Source: Clostridia bacterium (GTDB lineage Bacteria; Bacillota; Clostridia; Peptostreptococcales; Acidaminobacteraceae). From it: a stretch of 37,380 bases of DNA. A program made the translations under genes and the position numbers. The notes under the pieces were generated by a model. It saw only the letters and a program-made list of their open reading frames with translations. It was not told the DNA's origin and did not search any database. This document shows, piece by piece, positions 8,575 to 15,731 of this stretch. The stretch covers positions 1 to 37,380 of the forward strand of contig JAFGTX010000265.1 of NCBI GenBank assembly GCA_016938815.1, read 5' to 3'. Position 1 is the first letter of the stretch, and the number at the start of each line of letters is the position of its first letter.

Positions 8575-9831
8575 CTATTCTTCTAATAAATTCTTTAATT
8601 CCAACGCATCATTATTTAGAATAGCAACTTTGTTATAGCCTTCTGCTTCGAATCGGTTAAGCTGCTTTCCAAATTTTTTTGCCTTTTGTAAAATCGAAAC
8701 AATTGAGCCTTCTGTTCTAAGTTGCTCAGCCGTACTCATAACCACATTGATAGCAGTAGATTCGTCGTAGACCAAAGCCACCTTGTCTCTTTGGTTTGGT
8801 TTAAAGTTTCTTTCCTTTAATAGGTCAACGATACGCTCAAAACCGATAGAGAAGCCACACGCCGGTACGGATTCACCTATGAATCTACCGATTAATTCGT
8901 CATAACGGCCACCGCCGGCAACGGAATAGCCGAGATCCGACATGGCAATCTCAAAAATAGTACCTGTATAATAGCCCATGCCTCTAACTAGTGTAAAGTC
9001 GAATTCAATATCGTAAGCGCCGCCTGAAAGCATTTTAACAGCCGATATAATCGTACTGAGACTTTCAACCGCAGCTTCTTCCACACCATAATTCTTTAAC
9101 GCTTCGATGTTATCCGATGAAACCACCTTCAGCACATCCATAAGCTTGTCAATGTTCGCTTCGTCGTAGCTTTCTTTCAACAATTCATTCTTCACGCCAT
9201 CTTCGCCTATTTTATCCATTTTATCTAAGATGATGCATACCTTAGGAAACTCGTCATCAGAGAATCCAGCGAAGGCAATAGCACCCTTCAAGACACGACG
9301 ATCATTGATTCTTACCACAAAGTTATTGAGCGAAAGTGCTGTTAAGGCTTTTGTAACCGTATTGATCAAATCGATCTCCGTCGTGATGCTCGTATCACCA
9401 ATCACATCCACATCACATTGTACAAAGGTTCTGTAACGTCCCTTTTGAGAACGCTCCGCTCTATACACGTTGCCGATTTGAATCGCCTTGAAAACGCCTG
9501 GTAGATTCGCTTTATTATTCGCATAATAGCGGCATAGCGGAATCGTCAAATCGTAACGCAAGCCTAAATCCGCCAAATCACTCTCATTCAATCCCGATTG
9601 GTCTAAATCTAACTTCTCGCCACGCTTCAAGATTTTATAAATCAGTTTAAGGTTTTCACCACCGTCACTGCCTAGTAAATTTTCAATGTTTTCTACTGCA
9701 GGTGTTTCAATCTCAGTAAAACCGCTAGTCTCATAAACTTTTCTAATCGTTGATTTCACATATTCTCTCAACGCCTTATCTTCTGGTAGAAAATCTCGCA
9801 TACCTCTTGCTGGATTTGTATTCATTGCCAT
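8575..9831 (-). CDS. hisS: Histidine--tRNA ligase
   Basis: This 418-residue class II aminoacyl-tRNA synthetase charges tRNA-His. The N-terminus NPARGMRDFLPED is motif 1 territory. Motif 2 reads NVYRAERSQKGRYRTFVQCD (about 121-140). The HisRS-specific substrate loop is LVRGMGYYTG (281-290), and motif 3 ends in CGFSIGFERI (325-334). The C-terminal 80 residues form the anticodon-binding domain, which separates it from the HisZ regulatory paralogue. The loop has Gly where LDYY is the commoner form; this variant may mark a subclass. The ATG at 9831 has AGGGAGG seven bases upstream. A long structured leader precedes it with a His-codon leader peptide and terminator. Confidence 0.93.
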   Translation of the reverse strand: MAMNTNPARGMRDFLPEDKALREYVKSTIRKVYETSGFTEIETPAVENIENLLGSDGGENLKLIYKILKRGEKLDLDQSGLNESDLADLGLRYDLTIPLCRYYANNKANLPGVFKAIQIGNVYRAERSQKGRYRTFVQCDVDVIGDTSITTEIDLINTVTKALTALSLNNFVVRINDRRVLKGAIAFAGFSDDEFPKVCIILDKMDKIGEDGVKNELLKESYDEANIDKLMDVLKVVSSDNIEALKNYGVEEAAVESLSTIISAVKMLSGGAYDIEFDFTLVRGMGYYTGTIFEIAMSDLGYSVAGGGRYDELIGRFIGESVPACGFSIGFERIVDLLKERNFKPNQRDKVALVYDESTAINVVMSTAEQLRTEGSIVSILQKAKKFGKQLNRFEAEGYNKVAILNNDALELKNLLEE

Positions 9832-9900
9832 ATTAATGCCTCCCTTTATCTCTTATCACTTAATGCGCTCACGCATATTCTATTGATTACATTTAATCAT

Positions 9901-9931
9901 CACGTCCAGCAACCTGTCGGTTGCTTGGATC
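9901..9931 (-). repeat. 31-nt hairpin repeat, copy 2
   Basis: The minus-strand RNA would fold as CCAAGCAACC-GACA-GGTTGCTGG, with one bulged A. It matches the copy at 9961-9991 at 28 of 31 positions; two of the three differences fall in the loop and one at the outer edge. The copies are exactly 60 bases apart. Confidence 0.75.
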
Positions 9932-9960
9932 TGACCGTGCGATTCTTCCTTGCTGATAAT

Positions 9961-9991
9961 TACGTCCAGCAACCTAACGGTTGCTTGGATC
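9961..9991 (-). repeat. 31-nt hairpin repeat, copy 1
   Basis: This is the same fold as 9901-9931 with loop GTTA instead of GACA. The stem bases are identical between copies, so the structure rather than the loop sequence appears to be kept. Confidence 0.75.
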
Positions 9992-10007
9992 GCTTACGCG
10001 TCCAATA

Positions 10008-10071
10008 AGACCGTGACCACTTAAAAGGGGTGATATGCAAGCCTATCACCCCTTTTAAGTGGTCACGGTCT
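10008..10071. repeat. Perfect 28-bp inverted repeat (hairpin, 8-nt loop)
   Basis: Arms 10008-10035 and 10044-10071 are exact reverse complements (arm begins AGACCGTGACCACTTAAAAG). Short flanks GTCCA (10000-10004) and TGGAC (10075-10079) can extend the stem across a small internal loop. No U run follows on either strand, so it is not a normal intrinsic terminator. Confidence 0.85.
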
Positions 10072-10092
10072 CGCTGGACTTGTTTATCACGG

Positions 10093-10122
10093 AAAAAAAA
10101 GCCTGTCGTCACCGACAGGCTT
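10093..10122 (-). terminator. Intrinsic terminator in the hisS leader
   Basis: A perfect 10-bp stem (AAGCCTGTCG/CGACAGGCTT) with a 4-nt loop is followed on the minus strand by a run of U (complement of A at 10093-10100). It lies about 60 bases beyond the leader-peptide stop and about 260 bases before hisS, so it would cut the transcript before the gene. Confidence 0.85.
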
Positions 10123-10138
10123 ATCATTCAGTCCATCA

Positions 10139-10183
10139 GTGCAGCACAATATCCGCTGCACCCGGGTCAAACCGAAATGCAAC
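10139..10183 (-). promoter_or_regulatory. Two mutually exclusive hairpins of the hisS leader
   Basis: On the minus-strand RNA, segment GTTGCA (complement of 10178-10183), just after the leader-peptide stop, can pair with TGCAGC (10155-10160). The inner TTCGG/CCGGG adds to that stem. Alternatively GTGCAGC (10155-10161) can pair with GCTGCAC (10139-10145). Both use the same central segment, the arrangement expected of a ribosome-controlled switch. I found no strong direct pairing with the terminator arm, so the mechanism is not complete. Confidence 0.45.
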
Positions 10184-10184
10184 G

Positions 10185-10241
10185 TTACTTACAATGATGA
10201 TGGTATGCATTTTTCTTGCTTGTAATAATCATAACGTTCAT
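10185..10241 (-). CDS. Putative histidine leader peptide of hisS (18 residues)
   Basis: The frame reads MNVMIITSKKNAYHHHCK and then a stop. It has an AGGGAG ribosome binding site seven bases before the ATG and begins about 20 bases after the predicted transcription start. Three consecutive CAT (His) codons lie close to the end, followed by hairpins and an intrinsic terminator, and then by hisS on the same strand. This is the layout of a ribosome-mediated attenuator, in which slow decoding of His codons senses a lack of charged tRNA-His. Such leaders are best known from proteobacterial his operons; hisS genes in Firmicutes more often use T-boxes, and no T-box is seen. Function is inferred from position and codons; the peptide itself probably has no other role. 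Confidence 0.6.
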   Translation of the reverse strand: MNVMIITSKKNAYHHHCK

Positions 10242-10268
10242 AATGGTTCTCCCTTCATTAATAAGTTG

Positions 10269-10297
10269 ATAGTAGCATAAAATGCCAAAAGCGTCAA
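10269..10297 (-). promoter_or_regulatory. Promoter of the hisS leader transcript
   Basis: On the minus strand, -35 TTGACG (10292-10297) and -10 TACTAT (10269-10274) are separated by exactly 17 bases. A TG one base before the -10 adds an extended element. Start of transcription is expected near 10262, about 20 bases before the leader-peptide ATG. Confidence 0.75.
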
Positions 10298-10373
10298 TTG
10301 TTTTAATGACAGAAAATTAAGACTTTTGGTGCTGGTTTTACGGTATACTCTATAGTAGAAGGAGGACGATGAC

Positions 10374-11273
10374 ATGACTGATTTTATATCTACTGCAAAA
10401 CCGACAAGCAAACGCAATGACGTTTTAAAACTGATTGCCATAATTACGATGGTAATTGATCATATTGGTGCTGCCTTTTTCCCTGACATGATGCTTTTCA
10501 GGACCATAGGCAGAATTGCCTTTCCTATTTTCGCTTACCAATTGGCCATTGGGTATAAGCATACTTCCAATCTTTCCGCTTACACAAAGCGGCTATTTAT
10601 CTTTGGCTGTATTTCCTATGTCCCTTATATTTATTTTCTGGGTGACGGTCTAGATCCCAATCCCCTTGCATTCAATGTCATTTTTCTACTATTAGCCGGT
10701 GTGGGCGCCTTAATACTCTATGACAAGGCCTCAGACTATTTTAAACACTTCCAAAAGACCCATCAAGGATTGTATATATTCAAAGGGCTCCTGATAAGCT
10801 TATCGTTGATTCTTTATATACTTTTGCCGGAACTTTTAACCCTGACTGTTCCCCACTTTATGTTTTCTTATGGCACCTACGGTTTATTGCTGATGCTTTC
10901 ATTTCATATTTTTGAAGAACGTGCCTTGCCTCTGTTGATCAGCTTTTTCTTCATCACCATTGGCACCACCTACCTCAAAGTACTTCGCTACGCACTGCAA
11001 GGAGTACCTCATGATATGATGCCTTCTATGGCGCGTACAATCCTTCAGCAACACAGTGGTGATCTCTTTTACAATATGATTACCTACAATAATGGTCTAA
11101 AAACACTTCAAGGCTACTTCTTTCAAGCGAGAAGCATCATGGCCTATGCATTCATCATACCTCTTGGTAACAAACGCTTTAACTTTACGCTTAATAAATA
11201 TGTTGGCTACTGGTTTTATCCGGTCCATATTTCCCTAATCCTCGTCGTTTCCTATCTGCTCTACTATAGATAG
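10374..11273 (+). CDS. TraX family integral membrane protein
   Basis: This 299-residue protein has about eight hydrophobic helices. Its N-terminal part, LKLIAIITMVIDHIGAAFFP followed by GRIAFPIFAYQLAIGY, fits the TraX family, named after the F-plasmid pilin acetyltransferase. Chromosomal homologues are common in Firmicutes, and their substrate is unknown; they resemble membrane acyltransferases. The ATG has AGGAGG eight bases upstream. It is divergent from hisS and is followed 37 bases later by a hydrolase gene on the same strand. Nothing conjugative or pilus-related is next to it, so a role in F-pilin modification should not be assumed. Confidence 0.8.
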   Translation: MTDFISTAKPTSKRNDVLKLIAIITMVIDHIGAAFFPDMMLFRTIGRIAFPIFAYQLAIGYKHTSNLSAYTKRLFIFGCISYVPYIYFLGDGLDPNPLAFNVIFLLLAGVGALILYDKASDYFKHFQKTHQGLYIFKGLLISLSLILYILLPELLTLTVPHFMFSYGTYGLLLMLSFHIFEERALPLLISFFFITIGTTYLKVLRYALQGVPHDMMPSMARTILQQHSGDLFYNMITYNNGLKTLQGYFFQARSIMAYAFIIPLGNKRFNFTLNKYVGYWFYPVHISLILVVSYLLYYR

Positions 11274-11281
11274 GAAGATTC

Positions 11282-11290
11282 TGATATAAT
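11282..11290 (+). promoter_or_regulatory. Possible extended -10 promoter for the metallo-hydrolase gene
   Basis: The sequence TGATATAAT lies about 20 bases before the hydrolase ATG. No convincing -35 is seen. Readthrough from the TraX-family gene is equally possible. Confidence 0.3.
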
Positions 11291-11310
11291 GCACACTGGG
11301 AGTGATCATC

Positions 11311-12213
11311 ATGAAGTTACATACATTAATTGGCAACACAGAATTATTTAGAGGCGGTACCAATTCAGGACTCTATCACCTTTCCGATTCAAACTTAGCC
11401 GTTATCGATCCTGGCTTGTCAGAATCCAGAGGCAGACGATTCTCGGAATACGCTCAAAGCAACCATAAAAGAATCACACATCTCATCGGAACCCATGAAC
11501 ATTCCGACCATATCGGCGCTTTATCCGGCATCCTCTGTGACTTTCCAGACTGTCATGTTTTGATAGATCATAAGGGGAAACATATTTTAGAATCACCGGA
11601 TATTTTTCTAGCCTACATTAACGGTGGTGCTCCGAATCATGAATTGCGCGGTTACTTCAGACCGCTTAAGACGCGATCCGTGCCTGTTCATGGCTTGTCG
11701 GAAGGACCTGTCACCATCGGCGAAAGCACATTTGAATGGTTTCATTTCGGTGGCCATTCCGTTGGTTCTGCCGGCGTTATAACACCCGATGGCGTTCTAT
11801 TTTTAGGTGACACGCTTATTCCTTCAGAGATCCTGTCAAAATTCAAACTGCCACTGCTCTACAGCGTCGATGGCCAATACCATGCCTTCAACCAACTTGA
11901 AAATACAGATTACGAACTCTGCGTGACTGGTCATGGTAAGAAGGTCTTGACTAAACCTGAATGTATCCAACTTGCTGTAGAAAATCGGCAAATCATGGAA
12001 GCCTGTCTGAACTTGCTTCTCGGTGCTGTAAAGACACCACAGACCAAAGAAGCCCTCATGGCGTTTTTAATAGACAAGCTGACCCTGACTCTCAACTACA
12101 AGGAATATCTTTTTGGTATGAGTTCTGTCAGTTCCCTTCTCTCTTATCTGATCGACAAAGAAGAAGTCACTGTCGTCCTTGAAAATAATCACTTACTCTA
12201 TAAATTGCGATAA
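11311..12213 (+). CDS. Metallo-beta-lactamase-fold hydrolase
   Basis: This 300-residue cytosolic protein shows the metal-binding motifs of the superfamily: THEHSDHIG (His62, His64, Asp66, His67), a later GGHSVGSAG histidine, FLGDTL aspartate and VTGHGK histidine. The alpha-beta/beta-alpha core occupies about residues 1-215. A C-terminal helical part of about 85 residues, perhaps a winged-helix-like extension, is of unknown role. I prefer ATG 11311, since GGGAG lies eight bases before it and the in-frame GTG at 11302 overlaps that site. The reaction cannot be named; glyoxalase-II-like hydrolysis is only one option. It ends in a region with a shared terminator hairpin. Confidence 0.85.
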   Translation: MKLHTLIGNTELFRGGTNSGLYHLSDSNLAVIDPGLSESRGRRFSEYAQSNHKRITHLIGTHEHSDHIGALSGILCDFPDCHVLIDHKGKHILESPDIFLAYINGGAPNHELRGYFRPLKTRSVPVHGLSEGPVTIGESTFEWFHFGGHSVGSAGVITPDGVLFLGDTLIPSEILSKFKLPLLYSVDGQYHAFNQLENTDYELCVTGHGKKVLTKPECIQLAVENRQIMEACLNLLLGAVKTPQTKEALMAFLIDKLTLTLNYKEYLFGMSSVSSLLSYLIDKEEVTVVLENNHLLYKLR

Positions 12214-12239
12214 AAAAAGCATCGACTCTGTCGATGCTT
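12210..12239. terminator. Terminator between convergent genes
   Basis: A perfect 10-bp stem (AAGCATCGAC/GTCGATGCTT, 12217-12239) has a 3-nt loop. On the minus strand seven U follow, so it mainly ends the MATE transcript, whose stop codon lies in the stem. On the plus strand only AATTTTC follows, which is weaker. Confidence 0.8.
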
Positions 12240-13617
12240 AATTTTCTTGATAACTGAATTCAATCACATTATGAATCCATTTCCTGCTGAAGAATCTCGG
12301 CAAGGTGACAAACACCTTGATAAACTCTTCAAAATAAACCGCCGCAATCACCATATGCACTGGCCATTGCCACCAGAGGACGCTGATGAAACCAAGAGGT
12401 ACACCTACCAGCCATACCGACAACAGGTCTAAGAACATGCAGTAGGTCGTATCACCACCACCTCGAAGAATACCAACGATCATCGTATAGGTATACATCT
12501 TTGGAATCTGGTAGAAAGCGATTACCGCCAAACTCGCCATCAGCATCTTTTGCGTTTCCGCCCCAAGTTCACTGTACATCAATAAGATCAATGGACGTGA
12601 CCAATAGAGCATCAGTGCTATAAACACAGAAAGCACTACCGTTATTTTGATAAAAGTCACCGAATACATAACAGCCTTTTCTTTCTCATCATTCCCAACG
12701 GCATTACCTACCATCACGCTACAGGCACTTCCAAGTCCCATGAATAACGCCTGGAACAAATCACTGACCGTATAACCTATTTGAACGACTGCAACCGCTC
12801 CAGTGCCTAGAAACCCAAAAGCGATGAAATAGACCACGTTACCGAGCGCCCAAGTCGCTTCATTGACAAATACCGGCGTAGCGGTTCTCACTACGTTGAC
12901 CACCATATCCTTATGAATATCAAAATAACTCCTAATAGGACCTACCAAGGGATGCTCCTTATCCCGATAGATGAAAATAAGCAAAAGCAGCATTTCAAGC
13001 AGCCGTGCTATTGTCGTTGCAATTGCCGCACCTTCAACCCCAAGTGCCGACATGCCAAACTTGCCGTAAATCAAAATGTAGTTCAGAACGGTATTGGTAC
13101 TGATGGCAATCGCGCTGACCACCATCGGCAATGTCGTCTTATGGACTGACCGACAACTGAAAGCGTAGGCAAAGGAAATAGCCGTCATCACGTAGGAAAT
13201 GGCCACAATCCTCAAATACTGAACGCCTAAATCCAAAACTGCCGCATCCCGACTGAAAAGCTGCAAAATTTGACGCGGCACAATCGTCGCCGCCAAAGTG
13301 AAAAGCACGCCAAAAGCCACACCAAAGACCATCATAATCCCTAAAATTCGATGTATGTTCTCCTTATCCCGCTTTCCCCAATATTGGGCAGTAAATACGC
13401 CGCCACCACTGTATGCCCCGTAAATAAACAAAGAAAATAAGAAAAACAGCCGATTGGCAATGCCGACGGCTGCAATCGCATCTTCGCCTAATTTCCCGAT
13501 CATCAAGGTATCGACAAGATTCAAGGAGCTGGCAATCAAATGTTGCAATGCAATCGGTGCTCCAATAAGCAGTAATGTTTTATAAAATTCTTTTTTGTGC
13601 AATGATGACACGGTCAT
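12238..13617 (-). CDS. MATE family efflux protein
   Basis: This 459-residue membrane protein has about twelve helices. It carries the family's first-helix segment LLIGAPIALQHLIASSLNLV followed by DTLMIGKLGEDAIAAVGIAN, and GSACSVMVGNAVGNDEKEKA in the second half. It is a distinct subgroup from the exporter at 7119-8501. I chose the ATG at 13617 because GGAGGGAAAC precedes it directly; a longer in-frame reading to 13695 would run into the upstream gene. It probably shares a transcript with the kinase-like fusion gene that ends 33 bases upstream. Substrate unknown. Confidence 0.9.
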   Translation of the reverse strand: MTVSSLHKKEFYKTLLLIGAPIALQHLIASSLNLVDTLMIGKLGEDAIAAVGIANRLFFLFSLFIYGAYSGGGVFTAQYWGKRDKENIHRILGIMMVFGVAFGVLFTLAATIVPRQILQLFSRDAAVLDLGVQYLRIVAISYVMTAISFAYAFSCRSVHKTTLPMVVSAIAISTNTVLNYILIYGKFGMSALGVEGAAIATTIARLLEMLLLLIFIYRDKEHPLVGPIRSYFDIHKDMVVNVVRTATPVFVNEATWALGNVVYFIAFGFLGTGAVAVVQIGYTVSDLFQALFMGLGSACSVMVGNAVGNDEKEKAVMYSVTFIKITVVLSVFIALMLYWSRPLILLMYSELGAETQKMLMASLAVIAFYQIPKMYTYTMIVGILRGGGDTTYCMFLDLLSVWLVGVPLGFISVLWWQWPVHMVIAAVYFEEFIKVFVTLPRFFSRKWIHNVIEFSYQEN

Positions 13618-13649
13618 GTTTCCCTCCAAGCAAGGTCTATTGCTGTCTA

Positions 13650-14756
13650 TTAATCTAAAGTCATAATGCGGAAAGCTTTTTCGATGCCGTCCCATTTTAA
13701 TTCTCTTTCGTAGAAAAAGCTCTTATTGACATACTGAACAATACCGTTGATCAAATGACGTTTGTCATTGGTCTTAATGAGGTCACAGGATAAGATATGA
13801 GCAGCAAACTGTTCAAAATCGTCCACGCAATCTCCCGGTCTGATACCTGTCAAATCCAAATAATACACAGTGTCTTCTGTCATCAAAAAATTCTCAAAAT
13901 CCGTATTGCCGATTGTATAAGGCGCATTATAGTAATCTGCCAATTCATTATGTATAAAATTAATGGTGTCCACAACACTCAACAAGATTGATTCTAAATA
14001 ATAAAAGGCGCGCTCACCATGATCAAAAGAATACTGCTCCACAACTTTTGCAAGTTTCTCGCCCTCGACATATTCTCTGTAAAGCACACTCTTCACCACA
14101 TCAATGATCTGGGGATACACCTTAATCGTCGTATTAAGGATTCCTGCATAAAAAGCCTCTTGATCCGCACCCTCACTGCTTGAAAACACCTTTCGGATAC
14201 AGTTCAGTTCAAAGCCATACCGACTTTTGATCTTGACTAAAGCCACATTTTCTCGCGCCGTATCCGTGTATTTGACAAATTCCTCATCCAATCGAATGTG
14301 CTTGCTGTTGATCATTTCGAAGCTGTTCAGCCACACATAGGAAATCATCGCTTCAAAATCTCGCTCACAAGTGAAAACCGGAATGCCGGAATATTTTTCT
14401 AAGTCTACGGCTTCATCGATGATGCAAAGAATCTCTTCGCGGTCCACACTAACACTTTCAAATGGTGCTACCAATACTTTAGGTACTTCCGGAAATACCA
14501 AATTAACCGCAATAAGAAAATCGCAGTTACAAAGACTCAGTAGGCTTGGAATGTCAAAAGATTCAGAGACGTCAATAGTAGTCCTGTTCCCGTAACGCAC
14601 CGCACTGCCATGGAAAACGCCCTCATGAATGGAAGGCTCATCCTTATCAAGGAACATGCCTGTTTTCATATCGCGCTGACCAAAGGTTTCAGCCAATCGC
14701 TCAGCAAAATGCAACAACGACTCATGTTGGTCTCCCATCAATGAAATCACTTTCAT
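13650..14756 (-). CDS. Unrecognised protein: degenerate MobB-like N-terminus plus phosphotransferase-like C-terminus
   Basis: This 368-residue protein has no family that I recognise end to end. Residues 1 to about 110 (MKVISLMGDQHES..., later CDFLIAVNLVFPEVPKVLV) have the strand-helix order of MobB-type P-loop proteins, but the P-loop GxxGSGKT is absent. Residues from about 175 to 330 look like an aminoglycoside-phosphotransferase/kinase fold: SVLYREYVEGEKLAKVV resembles the hinge, GNTDFENFLM resembles the HxDxxxxN catalytic loop with the His lost but Asp and Asn kept, and YYLDLTGIRPGDCVDDF resembles the metal-binding DxG segment. No membrane helices are seen. ATG 14756 is preferred over GTG 14765. 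It precedes a MATE exporter in the same direction. An AT-rich region with TATAAT at 14791-14796 (minus) may hold the promoter. Domain calls are inference. Confidence 0.6.
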   Translation of the reverse strand: MKVISLMGDQHESLLHFAERLAETFGQRDMKTGMFLDKDEPSIHEGVFHGSAVRYGNRTTIDVSESFDIPSLLSLCNCDFLIAVNLVFPEVPKVLVAPFESVSVDREEILCIIDEAVDLEKYSGIPVFTCERDFEAMISYVWLNSFEMINSKHIRLDEEFVKYTDTARENVALVKIKSRYGFELNCIRKVFSSSEGADQEAFYAGILNTTIKVYPQIIDVVKSVLYREYVEGEKLAKVVEQYSFDHGERAFYYLESILLSVVDTINFIHNELADYYNAPYTIGNTDFENFLMTEDTVYYLDLTGIRPGDCVDDFEQFAAHILSCDLIKTNDKRHLINGIVQYVNKSFFYERELKWDGIEKAFRIMTLD

Positions 14757-14882
14757 ATTACCCACCCCATAAAAATTCGATTCAACTATTATTATACTCT
14801 TTTAATGCATTTATAATACATTTTTTTCAGAATTAATACTATAATAAAATATATAAGAAAAATTTCGGTTGGGAGGTTATTT

Positions 14883-15680
14883 ATGGGAGTTTCACATGAA
14901 ATTGAATACAAGTTATTCGGAGATGACATGCAGTTTGTTGAAATTGAACTCGATCCAAACGAGAGCGTTGTGGCAGAAGCAGGCTCAATGATCTATATGA
15001 ATCAAGAAATTCAAATGGATACCATCTTTGGCGATGGCTCCAGTAAAAGCCAAGGCAGCGGCATGATGGGTAAACTCATGGGCGCCGGAAAAAGGCTTTT
15101 AACGGGTGAAAGTTTATTCATGACCCAATTCACTAATTTAGGTCACGATATTTCTCACGTGGCTTTTGGTTCACCTTATCCTGGAAAAATCATTCCGATT
15201 GACTTGAATGATTATAATGGCAAATTGATTTGTCAAAAAGATGCCTTTTTATGCGCTGCAAAAGGTACATCCGTAGGGCTGGAATTCCAAAAGAAAATAG
15301 GTACAGGCTTCTTTGGCGGTGAAGGCTTTATCATGCAAAAGTTAGAAGGCGACGGTCTTGCTTTCATTCATGCCGGCGGCACAATCATCAAAAAAGAATT
15401 ATCTCCAGGACAGATGCTTAAAGTTGATACAGGCTGTCTGGTAGCACTCACTCAAACGGTTAATTACGACATTCAATATGTCGGCAATGTAAAAAGCGCC
15501 CTATTCGGTGGCGAAGGTCTTTTCTTTGCAACGCTACAAGGTCCTGGTACCGTTTGGATTCAATCACTGCCATTTAGCAAGTTGGCCGACAGAATTATCG
15601 CCAACGCACCTAGCATCGGTGGCCGTCAACAAGGCGAAGGAAGCGTCTTAGGCACCTTAGGAAATTTGCTGGACGGTTAA
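14883..15680 (+). CDS. AIM24/TIGR00266 family protein
   Basis: This 265-residue protein has the beta-rich AIM24 fold: [36 protein letters not shown], a glycine-rich stretch (about 48-70), and the paired internal motif [16 protein letters not shown] / [16 protein letters not shown]. That internal repeat is typical of the family. The biochemical role in bacteria is not established; the mitochondrial namesake affects inner-membrane organisation. The ATG has GGGAGG upstream and an A/T-rich region with TATAAT at 14840-14845. It stands alone between divergent and convergent neighbours and ends in a bidirectional terminator. Confidence 0.88.
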   Translation: MGVSHEIEYKLFGDDMQFVEIELDPNESVVAEAGSMIYMNQEIQMDTIFGDGSSKSQGSGMMGKLMGAGKRLLTGESLFMTQFTNLGHDISHVAFGSPYPGKIIPIDLNDYNGKLICQKDAFLCAAKGTSVGLEFQKKIGTGFFGGEGFIMQKLEGDGLAFIHAGGTIIKKELSPGQMLKVDTGCLVALTQTVNYDIQYVGNVKSALFGGEGLFFATLQGPGTVWIQSLPFSKLADRIIANAPSIGGRQQGEGSVLGTLGNLLDG

Positions 15681-15695
15681 ATTTACTCCGCACAC

Positions 15696-15731
15696 ACAAA
15701 AACGGCGAACCCAGTTCGCCGTTTCTTATTT
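15696..15731. terminator. Bidirectional terminator
   Basis: A perfect 9-bp GC-rich stem (AACGGCGAA/TTCGCCGTT, 15701-15723) has T-rich sequence on both sides. It serves the converging AIM24-family gene and the HD-GYP gene. Confidence 0.85.

Larger units (their letters stand above)
9832..10373. other. 542-base intergenic region: structured hisS leader and divergent promoters
   Basis: This stretch separates hisS (minus) from the TraX-family gene (plus). Read on the minus strand it holds, in order, a promoter (10269-10297), a short His-containing peptide (10185-10241), two overlapping hairpins (10139-10183), a terminator (10093-10122), a perfect 28-bp hairpin (10008-10071), two 31-nt hairpin repeats (9961-9991 and 9901-9931), two short hairpins (TGATTA/TAATCA at 9884-9899; ATGCG/CGCAT at 9863-9876) and the hisS ribosome binding site. 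I saw no T-box consensus. On the plus strand only an AGGAGG site before 10374 is clear. Confidence 0.7.

Noticed and set aside
9901-9991. Two 31-nt repeats with a 29-nt spacer looked like a minimal CRISPR array
   Set aside because: Only two copies, no third repeat at the next 60-base step, loop bases differ between copies, and no cas genes are near. Their place in the hisS leader suits an RNA structure better.
9832-10300. T-box riboswitch upstream of hisS
   Set aside because: I looked for the T-box consensus (AGGGTGGNACCGCG-like) on the minus strand and did not find it; only the ribosome binding site AGGGAGG is present.
10059-10441. Small reading frames over the hisS leader (plus strand from 10059, minus strand from 10441)
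   Set aside because: They cross the hairpins and the promoter, lack ribosome binding sites at their starts and show no protein-like composition.
10374-11273. Conjugative pilin acetylation function for the TraX-family gene
   Set aside because: No conjugation or F-type pilus genes are near, and chromosomal TraX homologues are widespread in Firmicutes, so only the family name is kept.
12238-13695. Longer start of the MATE gene at 13695
   Set aside because: It would overlap the upstream gene by 46 bases, and the ATG at 13617 has an excellent GGAGGG site.
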